A stretch of 11,487 bases of DNA from an uncultured Akkermansia sp. (GTDB lineage: Bacteria > Verrucomicrobiota > Verrucomicrobiia > Verrucomicrobiales > Akkermansiaceae): contig CANPXA010000039.1 in NCBI GenBank assembly GCA_947585525.1, positions 1 through 11,487 on the forward strand, given 5' to 3'. The notes below the pieces were generated by a model, which saw only the letters and a list, made by a program, of their open reading frames with translations, ran no database searches and had not been told where the DNA came from. This document shows positions 5,081 to 11,487 of the stretch, piece after piece. The position numbers and the translations under genes are program-made. Position 1 is the first letter of the stretch, and every line of letters begins with the position of its first letter.

Positions 5081-7831
5081 TTAGTGGGCATCAAGCCAGT
5101 TGGTGGCAACGCCGGTTTCGATTTGTAGAGGAACACCGCCGGGAAGGGGAAGGGCATTGCTCATGGCTGCTGTGATAGCGGGGATGAGTTCCTCGGCTTC
5201 CGGCTCATAGAGGTCGAAGAGAAGTTCGTCATGAATCTGCATGATCATGCGGGTACGGCACCCGCGCAACAGTTCCGTCACGCGCACCATCGCGAGTTTG
5301 ATCATGTCCGCCGCGGTTCCCTGGATAGGCGTGTTGATGGCGGTGCGTTCAGCCGCGGAGCGGAGGTTGAAGTTGGCGCTGGCAAGATCCGGCAGAGCGC
5401 GGCGTCGGCCGCACAGGGTTTCCGCGTAGCCGTTTGCCCGGGCCGTGGAGACAAGGTTGTCCATGTATTGCTTGACCATGGGGAACTGGGCAAAGTAGTT
5501 TTCAATGAGTTCAGCTGCCTCCGCGCGCGCACAGTTGAGTCGTTGGGAGAGCCCGAAGGTTGAAATTCCATAAATGATGCCGAAGTTGACGGTTTTCGCC
5601 TTGCGGCGCATATCGGCTGTGACTTCGTCATGTGAGATGCCATAAATGCGAGAGGCGGTTTCAGCATGGATATCGCGTCCATGGATGAAGGCGGCAACAA
5701 GGGCAGGATCCCCGGAAAGAGCGGCCATGATGCGCAGCTCTACCTGAGAGTAATCGGCAGAGAGGATGCTCCAGCCCTCCCCTCGGGATACGAAAGCGCG
5801 GCGGATGAATTTGCCCGAGTCGGATCGCACGGGGATGTTTTGCAGGTTGGGACTTTGGGAAGCGAGGCGTCCGGTAGCGGTGACCATCTGGAGGAGGGTG
5901 GAGTGGATACGACCATCCACCGGTGAAATGAAGCGCGGAAGCGCGTCAAGATAGGTGTTCTTGAGTTTGGAGAGTTCGCGGTATTCAAGAATATCGCCGA
6001 CGATGGGAGACAGGGAGACGAGTCGGCGCAGGGTTTCCTCATCCGTGACGTATTGACCGTTTTTGGTCTTTTTAGGTTTGGCGAGCAACTTCATTTCCGT
6101 GAAAAGAAGGTCGCCTATTTGCTGTGGGGAGTTGAGGTTGATAGGATGCCCTGCAATGGAGATGATGCGTTCGCGTAGTTCGTCGATGTGTTCCCCAAGC
6201 TCGGCGGAACTTTCCTCCAGCAACGCAGGCTCAACACGCATACCCTCCAACTCGATGTCCGCAAGAACCGGCAGAAGGGGAAATTCCACGCGCTCCATGA
6301 GTTCATCCTGTCCCTGGCTCTTGAGCAACGGGACGAGGACGTCCGCCAACTGCAAGGTAATGTCCGCATCTTCCGCAGCGTAGTCGGTCATCACCTCAGG
6401 GGAAACTGCAGCGGTGTTCGCTTCCTCCCCGGCTATTTCGTCGAAGTGGATGGTACGGTAGGAGAGTAAAGCTTCAGCCATGTGGTCCATGTTGTGGCGC
6501 AGCTCCGGGTGTAGAGCTGAGTGCGCAAGCATGACGTCGAAATAGGGTCCGACCACCTCAATGCCGGCCCGTTTGAGTACCTTGAGGTCGAATTTGAGGT
6601 TCTGTCCCACCTTGACGGCGGGGGAACGGAAGGCCTGTTGAAAGATCGATAACTCATCGGCTGCGTGCACGGGAATGTAGTATGCTTCGTGTGGTTGCAG
6701 GCTGAAGGAAATTCCGACCGGCGAGTCCCGGAGGGCGTCCAAACCGGTTGTTTCCAGATCAAATGCCCATCGAGGCGAGCGAGCGAGATGTTCCGCTAGC
6801 TGTGCGATTTTTTCCGGTTCGGTGAGCAGTGTGTAGGAGTGTGGCGTGTCGGAAATACTGTGCAGCGAGGGAACGTCAAAGAGATCCCGCTGGAAGAGGT
6901 CGGGTTCTGCGGTGATGGCTGTGTCAGCGGCGACCGGGGTGGCGTCGGGGTCTGGGGATTGCAGACCGAGGCGTTTTTCCAATCCGCGGAATTCAAGACG
7001 CTGAAAGAGGTCGTGCAGGGCAGGGACGTTGAACTCGCGGCGGCGGCATTCGCTCAGACCACAGGGCAGGGGAACATGGCGCTGAATGGTGGCGAGCTCA
7101 TAGGAGAGACGTGCAGCGTCTGCATTTTGCTCAATTTTTTCCCGAAGCTTCCCCTTCAGCTCGGTTGTGTGGGTGAGCAGGTTCTCCACGCTACCGTATT
7201 GGGAAACAAGTTTGCGGGCAGTGACGGCCCCCACACCGGGGACGCCGGGTATGTTGTCGGATGAATCACCCATGAGGGCGAGGATGTCGATGATCTGCGC
7301 GGGAGAAGAAATACCCCACTCCTCGATGAAGGCTTGCTCATCAATCGTTTCAAACTCGTTGCCCTTCTTCCCGGGTTTCAGAAAGGAACAGTGAGCCGAA
7401 AGCAGCTGCCCCAAGTCTTTGTCGGCAGATACCATGTAGGCGTGTATGGCTCCCGCCTGCTCATCAACCAGTCGCGTGAGGGTGCCGATGAGGTCATCCG
7501 CCTCGAATCCCGGGACGCGGATGGTGGTGATGCACATGGCTTGCAGGATATCCAACACGGGAGGGATGGAGTCGCGCAGCTCCTGCGGCATGGCTTGTCT
7601 GTTTGCCTTATACTCGGCGTAGCGTTCGTGTCGAAAGGTCGGCCCGGAAGGATCCAGACAGGCGACGATATGGGTAGGATTGTGTTTTTCCAGCAGAGAA
7701 AGTATCGTGTTAGTGAAGCCGAAGATGGCAGACGTATTCAGGCCGGTGGATGTTCGCATGGGGGCATGGATGAATGCATAGAAAGCTCGATACAACAAAG
7801 CCATCCCATCTATGATAAATAGCGTCTCCAT
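5081..7831 (-). CDS. polA: DNA polymerase I with 5'-3' and 3'-5' exonuclease domains
   Basis: The enzyme removes RNA primers, fills gaps and acts in excision repair. It has 916 residues, close to the E. coli length, with all three domains. The 5' nuclease domain (1-290) carries LFIIDGMALLYRAFYA, GFEADDLIG (108-116), SADKDLGQLL and GDSSDNIPGVPGVG (188-201). The proofreading domain (about 335-505) keeps DLETTGLD (D358, E360), GQNLKFD (D415) and YAAEDAD (484-490), so it should be active. The polymerase domain has SADYSQVELR (D693), the O-helix MRRKAKTVNFGIIYG (741-755) and QIHDEL (D868). F750 aligns with E. coli F762 and Y754 with Y766. The start is fixed by the canonical N-terminus and by a promoter whose predicted start is within a few bases of the ATG. 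It heads a probable operon with ispF and pncC. Confidence 0.98.
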   Translation of the reverse strand: METLFIIDGMALLYRAFYAFIHAPMRTSTGLNTSAIFGFTNTILSLLEKHNPTHIVACLDPSGPTFRHERYAEYKANRQAMPQELRDSIPPVLDILQAMCITTIRVPGFEADDLIGTLTRLVDEQAGAIHAYMVSADKDLGQLLSAHCSFLKPGKKGNEFETIDEQAFIEEWGISSPAQIIDILALMGDSSDNIPGVPGVGAVTARKLVSQYGSVENLLTHTTELKGKLREKIEQNADAARLSYELATIQRHVPLPCGLSECRRREFNVPALHDLFQRLEFRGLEKRLGLQSPDPDATPVAADTAITAEPDLFQRDLFDVPSLHSISDTPHSYTLLTEPEKIAQLAEHLARSPRWAFDLETTGLDALRDSPVGISFSLQPHEAYYIPVHAADELSIFQQAFRSPAVKVGQNLKFDLKVLKRAGIEVVGPYFDVMLAHSALHPELRHNMDHMAEALLSYRTIHFDEIAGEEANTAAVSPEVMTDYAAEDADITLQLADVLVPLLKSQGQDELMERVEFPLLPVLADIELEGMRVEPALLEESSAELGEHIDELRERIISIAGHPINLNSPQQIGDLLFTEMKLLAKPKKTKNGQYVTDEETLRRLVSLSPIVGDILEYRELSKLKNTYLDALPRFISPVDGRIHSTLLQMVTATGRLASQSPNLQNIPVRSDSGKFIRRAFVSRGEGWSILSADYSQVELRIMAALSGDPALVAAFIHGRDIHAETASRIYGISHDEVTADMRRKAKTVNFGIIYGISTFGLSQRLNCARAEAAELIENYFAQFPMVKQYMDNLVSTARANGYAETLCGRRRALPDLASANFNLRSAAERTAINTPIQGTAADMIKLAMVRVTELLRGCRTRMIMQIHDELLFDLYEPEAEELIPAITAAMSNALPLPGGVPLQIETGVATNWLDAH

Positions 7832-7839
7832 CGCAGGAA

Positions 7840-7868
7840 ATCATACCATGGATATTGCCTCACAGCAA
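7840..7868 (-). promoter_or_regulatory. Promoter of polA, predicted near-leaderless
   Basis: On the minus strand TTGCTG (-35, 7863-7868) and TATGAT (-10, 7840-7845, five of six consensus matches) are separated by exactly 17 bases. Transcription would begin near 7833, only about 2 bases before the polA ATG at 7831. The -35 begins a few bases beyond the T-run of the upstream gene's terminator. Confidence 0.55.
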
Positions 7869-7870
7869 TA

Positions 7871-7905
7871 TCAAAAACAACCGCCGCAAGTTGAACCTGC
7901 GGCGG
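7871..7905 (-). terminator. Intrinsic terminator of the outer-membrane protein gene
   Basis: CCGCCGCA and TGCGGCGG form a perfect 8-bp GC-rich stem (7881-7888 with 7898-7905) around a 9-base loop. On the minus strand it is followed by TTGTTTTTGA (T-run 7873-7877). It lies about 35 bases past the stop codon at 7939 and insulates polA from the gene upstream. Confidence 0.85.
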
Positions 7906-7938
7906 TCGATCCACAAAGAAATGATGATGGAGCAAATT

Positions 7939-8562
7939 TTACCAACGGGCGCCTACACCAAACACGATGCTGTGCTGACCGAAGTTCAGATGCCCATCGT
8001 AGCACTTTTGATAGAACGTGCGGGTGTATTCGTAGCCGACTTTCATGTAGATGGCCTCGGAGAATTGGATCTTGATACCGGCATCCAGGGAGAACGTGAA
8101 GCCCCCTGTGCTGTCGCGTCCCAGTTCCGGATCGCTTGTCTTGACGATTCCCCAGGCGTAACCTGCTTGCCCACCCAGATCCAAGAGGACATGGTCGGTG
8201 AGACTGATGTTGGCATCGTACCCGACTGTTGCCGGGATGCGGCGCATTTCAACGCGACCTCGCTCATCCTCATCCAGCAGGACGTTTTTATCGATGCCTT
8301 GCTCATAGCCGATATGGCAGCTGAACTCGTGGCGCACGGTGCTCACCGAGTCGCTGTAAAGGCTGAAGTTGAGACGAGCCCCATAGGTGTCCGGCAACGG
8401 ATCTTTGTCCGTAAAGTTGTAGAGGGCGTCCACGGAATACACAGGCTGCCAGTCGTACGCCGTAAGCTCACCACCGGCAGGCGTGGGAACATAATAGGGC
8501 GCCGCAGATGCAGCCCCACCAATCGCGCCCAGCAGGGCTACCAGAGAAAGAATTTTTTTCAT
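7939..8562 (-). CDS. Predicted outer-membrane beta-barrel protein
   Basis: This 207-residue protein begins with a clean signal peptide (MKKILSLVALLGAIGGAASA, cleavage predicted after residue 20). The mature part alternates polar and hydrophobic residues in many short segments typical of membrane beta-strands (ARLNFSLYSDS, HVLLDLGGQAGYAWG, GFTFSLDAGIKIQF, IYMKVGYEYTRTF). It ends in HSIVFGVGARW, a final strand with a C-terminal aromatic residue, the usual signal for insertion by the BAM machinery. Length and pattern suit a small 8-stranded barrel of the OmpA-membrane-domain/OmpW type. No peptidoglycan-binding domain is present, and function is unknown. It appears monocistronic: its own promoter-like sequence is upstream, rpsA's terminator precedes it, and its own terminator follows. 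Confidence 0.82.
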   Translation of the reverse strand: MKKILSLVALLGAIGGAASAAPYYVPTPAGGELTAYDWQPVYSVDALYNFTDKDPLPDTYGARLNFSLYSDSVSTVRHEFSCHIGYEQGIDKNVLLDEDERGRVEMRRIPATVGYDANISLTDHVLLDLGGQAGYAWGIVKTSDPELGRDSTGGFTFSLDAGIKIQFSEAIYMKVGYEYTRTFYQKCYDGHLNFGQHSIVFGVGARW

Positions 8563-8571
8563 AGCAATTTG

Positions 8572-8600
8572 CTTTTAACACATATCGCATTCTCTTGCAA
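8572..8600 (-). promoter_or_regulatory. Possible promoter of the outer-membrane protein gene
   Basis: TTGCAA (8595-8600) and TAAAAG (8572-8577) on the minus strand are 17 bases apart and each match the consensus at four of six positions. The ATG follows the -10 by only 9 bases, again implying a leader of just a few bases. The match is moderate, and other -10 choices such as GATATG cannot be excluded. Confidence 0.35.
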
Positions 8601-8643
8601 GCTCCTTTTTAAGATATCTCAAAAAAACATCATTTCGCCCGTC

Positions 8644-8686
8644 AAAAAGCAGCTCCCCCGGCGTGAGACACACGGAGGGGGAGCTG
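8644..8686 (-). terminator. Strong intrinsic terminator of rpsA
   Basis: CAGCTCCCCC (8650-8659) and GGGGGAGCTG (8677-8686) pair perfectly over 10 bp. A second 4-bp stem, CGTG/CACG (8662-8665 with 8671-8674), stacks inside. On the minus strand CTTTTTGAC follows (T-run 8644-8648). It lies about 30 bases past the rpsA stop at 8715. Confidence 0.9.
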
Positions 8687-8714
8687 ATGGTTCCCGCCAG
8701 GGGAAAATGGGGAA

Positions 8715-10415
8715 TTAGTCTTTCTTTGAAGAATCGTTCTCCGTGGGACTCCATTCCTCCGACTGGAGGGACGCAAGGTTGAATGCTTGCTCCAGACCAA
8801 CCATGTCGCCGGCACGCACGGTCTCAAATGCGACCGTTTCACGACGGAGCTGCTCAGCATCGTAGTTGACGGCTTTCACGGAAAGTCCTATGCGGCGTTC
8901 GATCTTGTCCACCTTGATGACGCGAGCCTTGATTTCATCGCCCACCTTGATGACGTCTTTGACGCGTTCCACGTGCTCCTCAGAGAGCTGGGAGATGTGG
9001 ATGAGACCATCGATGTCACCATCAAGGCTGACGAAGGCGCCGAAGGAGGCGATTTTAGCCACTTGACCGGAGACGAGGTCTCCCACTTTGAAGCGGCTGT
9101 CAATGGTCTCCCATGGGTCGTCCTCAAGCTGCTTGATGCCGAGAGAAACGCGCTGGTTTTCTTTGTCGATGTTCAGAACGCGTGCCTCTACCACGTCGCC
9201 CTTCTTGAGTACCTCGGAGGGGTGATTGATCTTGCGTGTCCAGCTCATATCCGAGACGTGGATCATGCCGTCAATTCCCTCCTCCAACGCGACGAAGGCT
9301 CCGTACGGAGTCAGGTTGCGCACGGCTCCGGAGATGACAGTGCCGATGGGGAAGCGAGCTTCAATGGCATCCCACGGGTTCTCTTCAAGCTGGCGGATGC
9401 CCAACGAAATCTTCTGCTCTTCGACAGAGATGTTCAGAACGATGGCCTCCACCTCCTGATCCAGAGAAAGGACGTCGCTCGGACGCGTAATGCGCTTGGT
9501 CCAGGAAAGTTCGGAGACGTGCACGAGACCCTCCACGCCCTTCTCAAGCTCCACGAAGGCGCCGTAGGCGAGAAGTTTGGTGACGCGGCCTTTCACACGT
9601 GAACCAATGGCGTATTTCTTCTCAATGTCAGCCCATGGATTGTCCGTGAGCTGCTTGAGACCGAGAGAGACACGTTCCTTGTCGCGATCCACTTCCAGAA
9701 TGAGCACCTCAAGCTCCTGTCCGATATGCAGAAGCTCCGAGGGGTGATTCACGCGCCCCCAGCTCATATCGGTGATATGCAGGAGTCCATCCATCCCGGA
9801 CAGATCCACGAAAGCTCCGAAATCCGTAAGGTTTTTGACGATGCCGTGCACCCTGTCGCCAACCTTCACGGTCTCCAAGAAACGCTGACGCAACTCGCTG
9901 CGTTCAGCCTCGATGACTTCACGGCGAGAGAGCACGATGTTCTTGCGCTCGTCGTTCACCTTGACAATCTTAAACTCATACACGTTCCCAACGTATTCGT
10001 TGAGATCCTTGGGCGGGATGATGTCCACTTGAGAGCCGGGCAGGAAGGCCTCCACTCCCACGTTGACCATGAGACCGCCTTTAACGACGCTCTTCACCTT
10101 GCCCTTTACAAGACCGCCCTCCTTAAAGACGGCTACAATCTTGTCCCAGTTTTGCTTGTGTGCGGCCTTTTCCTTGGAGAGCACAACATGCCCTTCGTCA
10201 TTCTCAAGACTCTCCAAAAGCACTTCAATCTGATCCCCAACCTCGATCTCTTCATCTTCGAATTCGGAGATGGGAATGACTCCCTCAGATTTATAGCCAA
10301 TGTCCACGAGAACCACTTGCGGACGAATATCAAGGATGGTACCGTTGACGATATCCCCCTTGCGGAAAGAAGGAAGCTTGGAGGAGATCAAGGCTTCCAA
10401 TTCAGTATTACTCAT
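8715..10415 (-). CDS. rpsA: 30S ribosomal protein S1, six S1 domains
   Basis: S1 binds mRNA on the 30S subunit and helps unfold and place messages that lack strong Shine-Dalgarno sequences. From the ATG at 10415 it has 566 residues with six OB-fold S1 domains at about 17-82, 97-166, 183-254, 268-341, 355-428 and 442-515. Domains 3-6 are the most regular, with G-x-V-x-x-(L/I)-x-x-(F/Y)-GAFV followed by G-L-(I/L/V)-H-(I/V)-(S/T). Domains 1 and 2 are divergent, as expected for the ribosome-anchoring half. A tail of about 50 residues rich in Glu, Ser and Asp ends SKKD. The frame extends to a TTG at 10451 (12 extra residues MRKETHKPKQTT); the ATG was preferred because MSNTELEAL is S1-like, although AAAGGA lies nearer the TTG. 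It is divergent from hpf, with its own promoter and terminator. Confidence 0.97.
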   Translation of the reverse strand: MSNTELEALISSKLPSFRKGDIVNGTILDIRPQVVLVDIGYKSEGVIPISEFEDEEIEVGDQIEVLLESLENDEGHVVLSKEKAAHKQNWDKIVAVFKEGGLVKGKVKSVVKGGLMVNVGVEAFLPGSQVDIIPPKDLNEYVGNVYEFKIVKVNDERKNIVLSRREVIEAERSELRQRFLETVKVGDRVHGIVKNLTDFGAFVDLSGMDGLLHITDMSWGRVNHPSELLHIGQELEVLILEVDRDKERVSLGLKQLTDNPWADIEKKYAIGSRVKGRVTKLLAYGAFVELEKGVEGLVHVSELSWTKRITRPSDVLSLDQEVEAIVLNISVEEQKISLGIRQLEENPWDAIEARFPIGTVISGAVRNLTPYGAFVALEEGIDGMIHVSDMSWTRKINHPSEVLKKGDVVEARVLNIDKENQRVSLGIKQLEDDPWETIDSRFKVGDLVSGQVAKIASFGAFVSLDGDIDGLIHISQLSEEHVERVKDVIKVGDEIKARVIKVDKIERRIGLSVKAVNYDAEQLRRETVAFETVRAGDMVGLEQAFNLASLQSEEWSPTENDSSKKD

Positions 10416-10461
10416 AGTTGTTTGTTTAGGTTTGTGAGTTTCCTTTCTCAAGGCCCATACA

Positions 10462-10494
10462 CCGGCGGTTTTGCGGGCTCCTGTCGGCCGCCGG
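10462..10494 (-). promoter_or_regulatory. GC-rich hairpin in the rpsA leader
   Basis: On the minus strand CCGGCGG and CCGCCGG form a perfect 7-bp stem (10488-10494 with 10462-10468) around a 19-base loop containing CAGGAG. It lies between the predicted transcription start (about 10505) and both candidate starts. In E. coli S1 represses its own synthesis through a structured leader lacking a strong Shine-Dalgarno, so an analogous role is plausible but unproven here. Confidence 0.45.
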
Positions 10495-10511
10495 GCGAAA
10501 GGAAGAAGGCC

Positions 10512-10540
10512 ATTCTATAGGATTTGACTCGCTTTGGCAA
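10512..10540 (-). promoter_or_regulatory. Strong promoter of rpsA
   Basis: On the minus strand TTGCCA (-35, 10535-10540) and TAGAAT (-10, 10512-10517) each match the sigma-70 consensus at five of six positions, with exactly 17 bases between. The predicted start near 10505 gives a leader of about 90 bases to the ATG at 10415. T-runs on the plus strand upstream (10544-10547, 10556-10559, 10564-10570) are A-tracts in the promoter's orientation, a possible UP element or bend. Confidence 0.75.
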
Positions 10541-10611
10541 GCATTTTAGTCGGCATTTTGGCGTTTTTTTGCCATCACGCTTTTTGTCGGTAGAGCGTAC
10601 ATATTTTTTTG

Positions 10612-10640
10612 TTGCCAAATACGAACGCTCACGCTAAGAT
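10612..10640 (+). promoter_or_regulatory. Promoter of hpf
   Basis: TTGCCA (-35, 10612-10617) and TAAGAT (-10, 10635-10640) are separated by 17 bases. The -35 is identical to that of the divergent rpsA promoter. An AT-rich block (ATATTTTTTT, 10601-10610) abuts the -35. The predicted start near 10647 gives a leader of about 70 bases. The -10 is weaker (four of six) than that of rpsA, which would suit a regulated gene. Confidence 0.6.
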
Positions 10641-10718
10641 GCACGGAGGTGAGGGGTTCGGTGAGTTGTACGCACCGATAAGCTCTGACCGAAAATAACA
10701 AGTGAAGCTATAACAACG

Positions 10719-11321
10719 ATGCCAAAAGACAGAGAAACTAATATCATAGTGACCGGACGCCACATTGAGGTTACCGATGCGATCCGGGATTTCGCCCAAA
10801 AGAAGATAGAGGCCATCCACATTGACTATCCCCGCATTGTGGAGGCACGCGTGGTGGTGGATGTGCAGAAGGATCGCCACACGGCTGAAATCGTTCTGTT
10901 CTGTGCGGATCACATAACGATTCAGGCATCGACGACTGGGGCTGACCTGTATGCAGCCATTGATGAGACGGTTACCAAGATCATGCGCCGTATGCGCAAG
11001 CACAAAACGCGTCTCATGAAGCATTTCCGCCCGCATCGTTCACAGAGCATCCGCAAGCTGGAGGAAAAGGTCTATGAGGAAGATGTGCTGGACTTTGACG
11101 TCGATATCGATGCCCCGGAAGATCCCAAGCCGGTTCGTATCACACGTGAGGGCTACGAGCTCAAGACGATGTACAAGGAGGACGCTATCATGGAGCTGGA
11201 GATATCCGGCAAGCCTTTCGTACTGTATCGGAACGCTCGTCGCAATGTGCTCCAGATCGTCTATCGATTGCACGAGGGGGAATACAGCATTATCGAGCTC
11301 GGTAGCGAGCTGAAAGCCTGA
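10719..11321 (+). CDS. hpf: Ribosome hibernation promoting factor, long form
   Basis: Long HPF binds the 30S subunit in the mRNA/tRNA channel and, through its C-terminal domain, joins two ribosomes into inactive 100S dimers in stationary phase or stress. It has 200 residues. Residues 1-105 form the beta-alpha-beta-beta-beta-alpha HPF/YfiA domain (IIVTGRHIEVTDAIRDFAQKK; DLYAAIDETVTKIMRRMRKHK, with the basic patch on the second helix). An acidic linker (118-137, DFDVDIDAPEDP) follows. The C-terminal dimerisation domain runs 138-194 (VRITREGYELKTMYKEDA; LEISGKPFVLYRNA; VYRLHEGEYSIIEL). No separate short-form raiA or rmf is in the window. The ATG at 10719 matches the family start and has no clear Shine-Dalgarno sequence. 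The gene is divergent from rpsA and ends in a strong terminator. Confidence 0.96.
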   Translation: MPKDRETNIIVTGRHIEVTDAIRDFAQKKIEAIHIDYPRIVEARVVVDVQKDRHTAEIVLFCADHITIQASTTGADLYAAIDETVTKIMRRMRKHKTRLMKHFRPHRSQSIRKLEEKVYEEDVLDFDVDIDAPEDPKPVRITREGYELKTMYKEDAIMELEISGKPFVLYRNARRNVLQIVYRLHEGEYSIIELGSELKA

Positions 11322-11336
11322 TCGCAGGTTTTCGGG

Positions 11337-11351
11337 GAGGTGCGTCACCTC
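11337..11351 (+). other. Small perfect hairpin just after hpf
   Basis: GAGGTG and CACCTC pair perfectly around a CGT loop, beginning 15 bases after the hpf stop codon. There is no T-run directly after it. It may stabilise the 3' end or help termination together with the larger hairpin at 11379-11410. Confidence 0.4.
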
Positions 11352-11378
11352 GATGTCACAATCCTGATGTTTTTGGCT

Positions 11379-11418
11379 CGGCGGGCAGACGCTTATGCGT
11401 TTGCCCGCCGTCTCTTTC
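11379..11418 (+). terminator. Strong intrinsic terminator of hpf
   Basis: CGGCGGGCA, a G, and ACGC pair with GCGT, a T, and TGCCCGCCG, making a 14-bp stem with one internal G-T wobble and a 4-base TTAT loop (arms 11379-11392 and 11397-11410). The tail is TCTCTTTC, T-rich but broken by C. It lies 57 bases after the stop codon at 11321. Confidence 0.8.
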
Positions 11419-11455
11419 GCATCGGCAAGCGATCGAAAATCATCAAAGGCAAACG

Positions 11456-11487
11456 AATGGGAAGGAATTCCAACAACAGAAAAACTC
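11456..11487 (+). CDS. Possible start of the next gene (cut by window edge)
   Basis: An ATG at 11456 opens a frame reading MGRNSNNRKT to the window end. AAAGG (11445-11449) lies 6 bases upstream, the most Shine-Dalgarno-like placement seen at any start in this window. It follows the hpf terminator by about 40 bases, and no promoter was recognised between. Ten residues are too few to assign a family. Confidence 0.3.

Noticed and set aside
8787..9602. 271-codon plus-strand open frame opposite rpsA
   Set aside because: It is the reverse of S1 domains 3-6; its His/Asp-rich periodicity mirrors the S1 repeats. The same holds for the frame at 9726-10520.
8715..10451. 578-residue S1 starting at TTG 10451
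   Set aside because: The ATG at 10415 gives a typical S1 N-terminus; the TTG version adds a polar 12-residue leader. Kept as an alternative because AAAGGA sits near the TTG.
10629..11036. 135-codon minus-strand open frame opposite hpf
   Set aside because: Antisense shadow of the conserved HPF N-terminal domain, with no promoter or start support.

Overview
The window looks like chromosomal housekeeping DNA from a member of the PVC superphylum, most likely Verrucomicrobiota. The best single clue is a 51-residue basic protein (3045-3200, minus strand) that matches, from memory, the small basic protein family confined to Chlamydiae and Verrucomicrobia. Moderately high GC, an outer-membrane barrel protein and a very sparse Shine-Dalgarno pattern fit a Gram-negative verrucomicrobium. 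Genus cannot be settled from this sequence alone.

Layout from left to right. A plus-strand gene of unknown function runs in from the left edge and ends at 362. It faces, tail to tail, a minus-strand pair: an S4-domain rRNA pseudouridine synthase (rluB-like, 2943 to 1732) followed 4 bases later by an exported Sel1-repeat protein (1727 to 375). Upstream of that pair is the small basic protein gene, with its own promoter, leader hairpin and terminator. Bases 3201-4039 hold no convincing gene. They contain a MITE-like inverted-repeat element, a 7-mer tandem repeat and a run of short perfect hairpins.

Next is a minus-strand cluster polA - ispF - pncC (7831 to 4040) with gaps of 28-29 bases, probably one transcript: DNA polymerase I, an MEP-pathway isoprenoid enzyme and a stand-alone CinA C-terminal (NMN amidohydrolase-type) domain. 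A predicted outer-membrane beta-barrel gene (8562 to 7939) and rpsA, ribosomal protein S1 (10415 to 8715), follow on the same strand. Each ends in a clear intrinsic terminator. rpsA is divergent from a long-form ribosome hibernation factor gene, hpf (10719-11321, plus strand), which ends in a strong terminator. The first codons of another gene may begin at 11456.

The functional theme is translation and the ribosome (RluB-like enzyme, small basic protein, S1, HPF), with DNA repair and replication and isoprenoid synthesis between. I see no prophage, CRISPR array, defence island or transposase gene. The least explained parts are the noncoding repeat region at 3455-3915, the small basic protein unit and the promoter architecture (near-leaderless starts, and the shared rpsA/hpf control region). 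All promoter and terminator calls were made by eye; none was computed.
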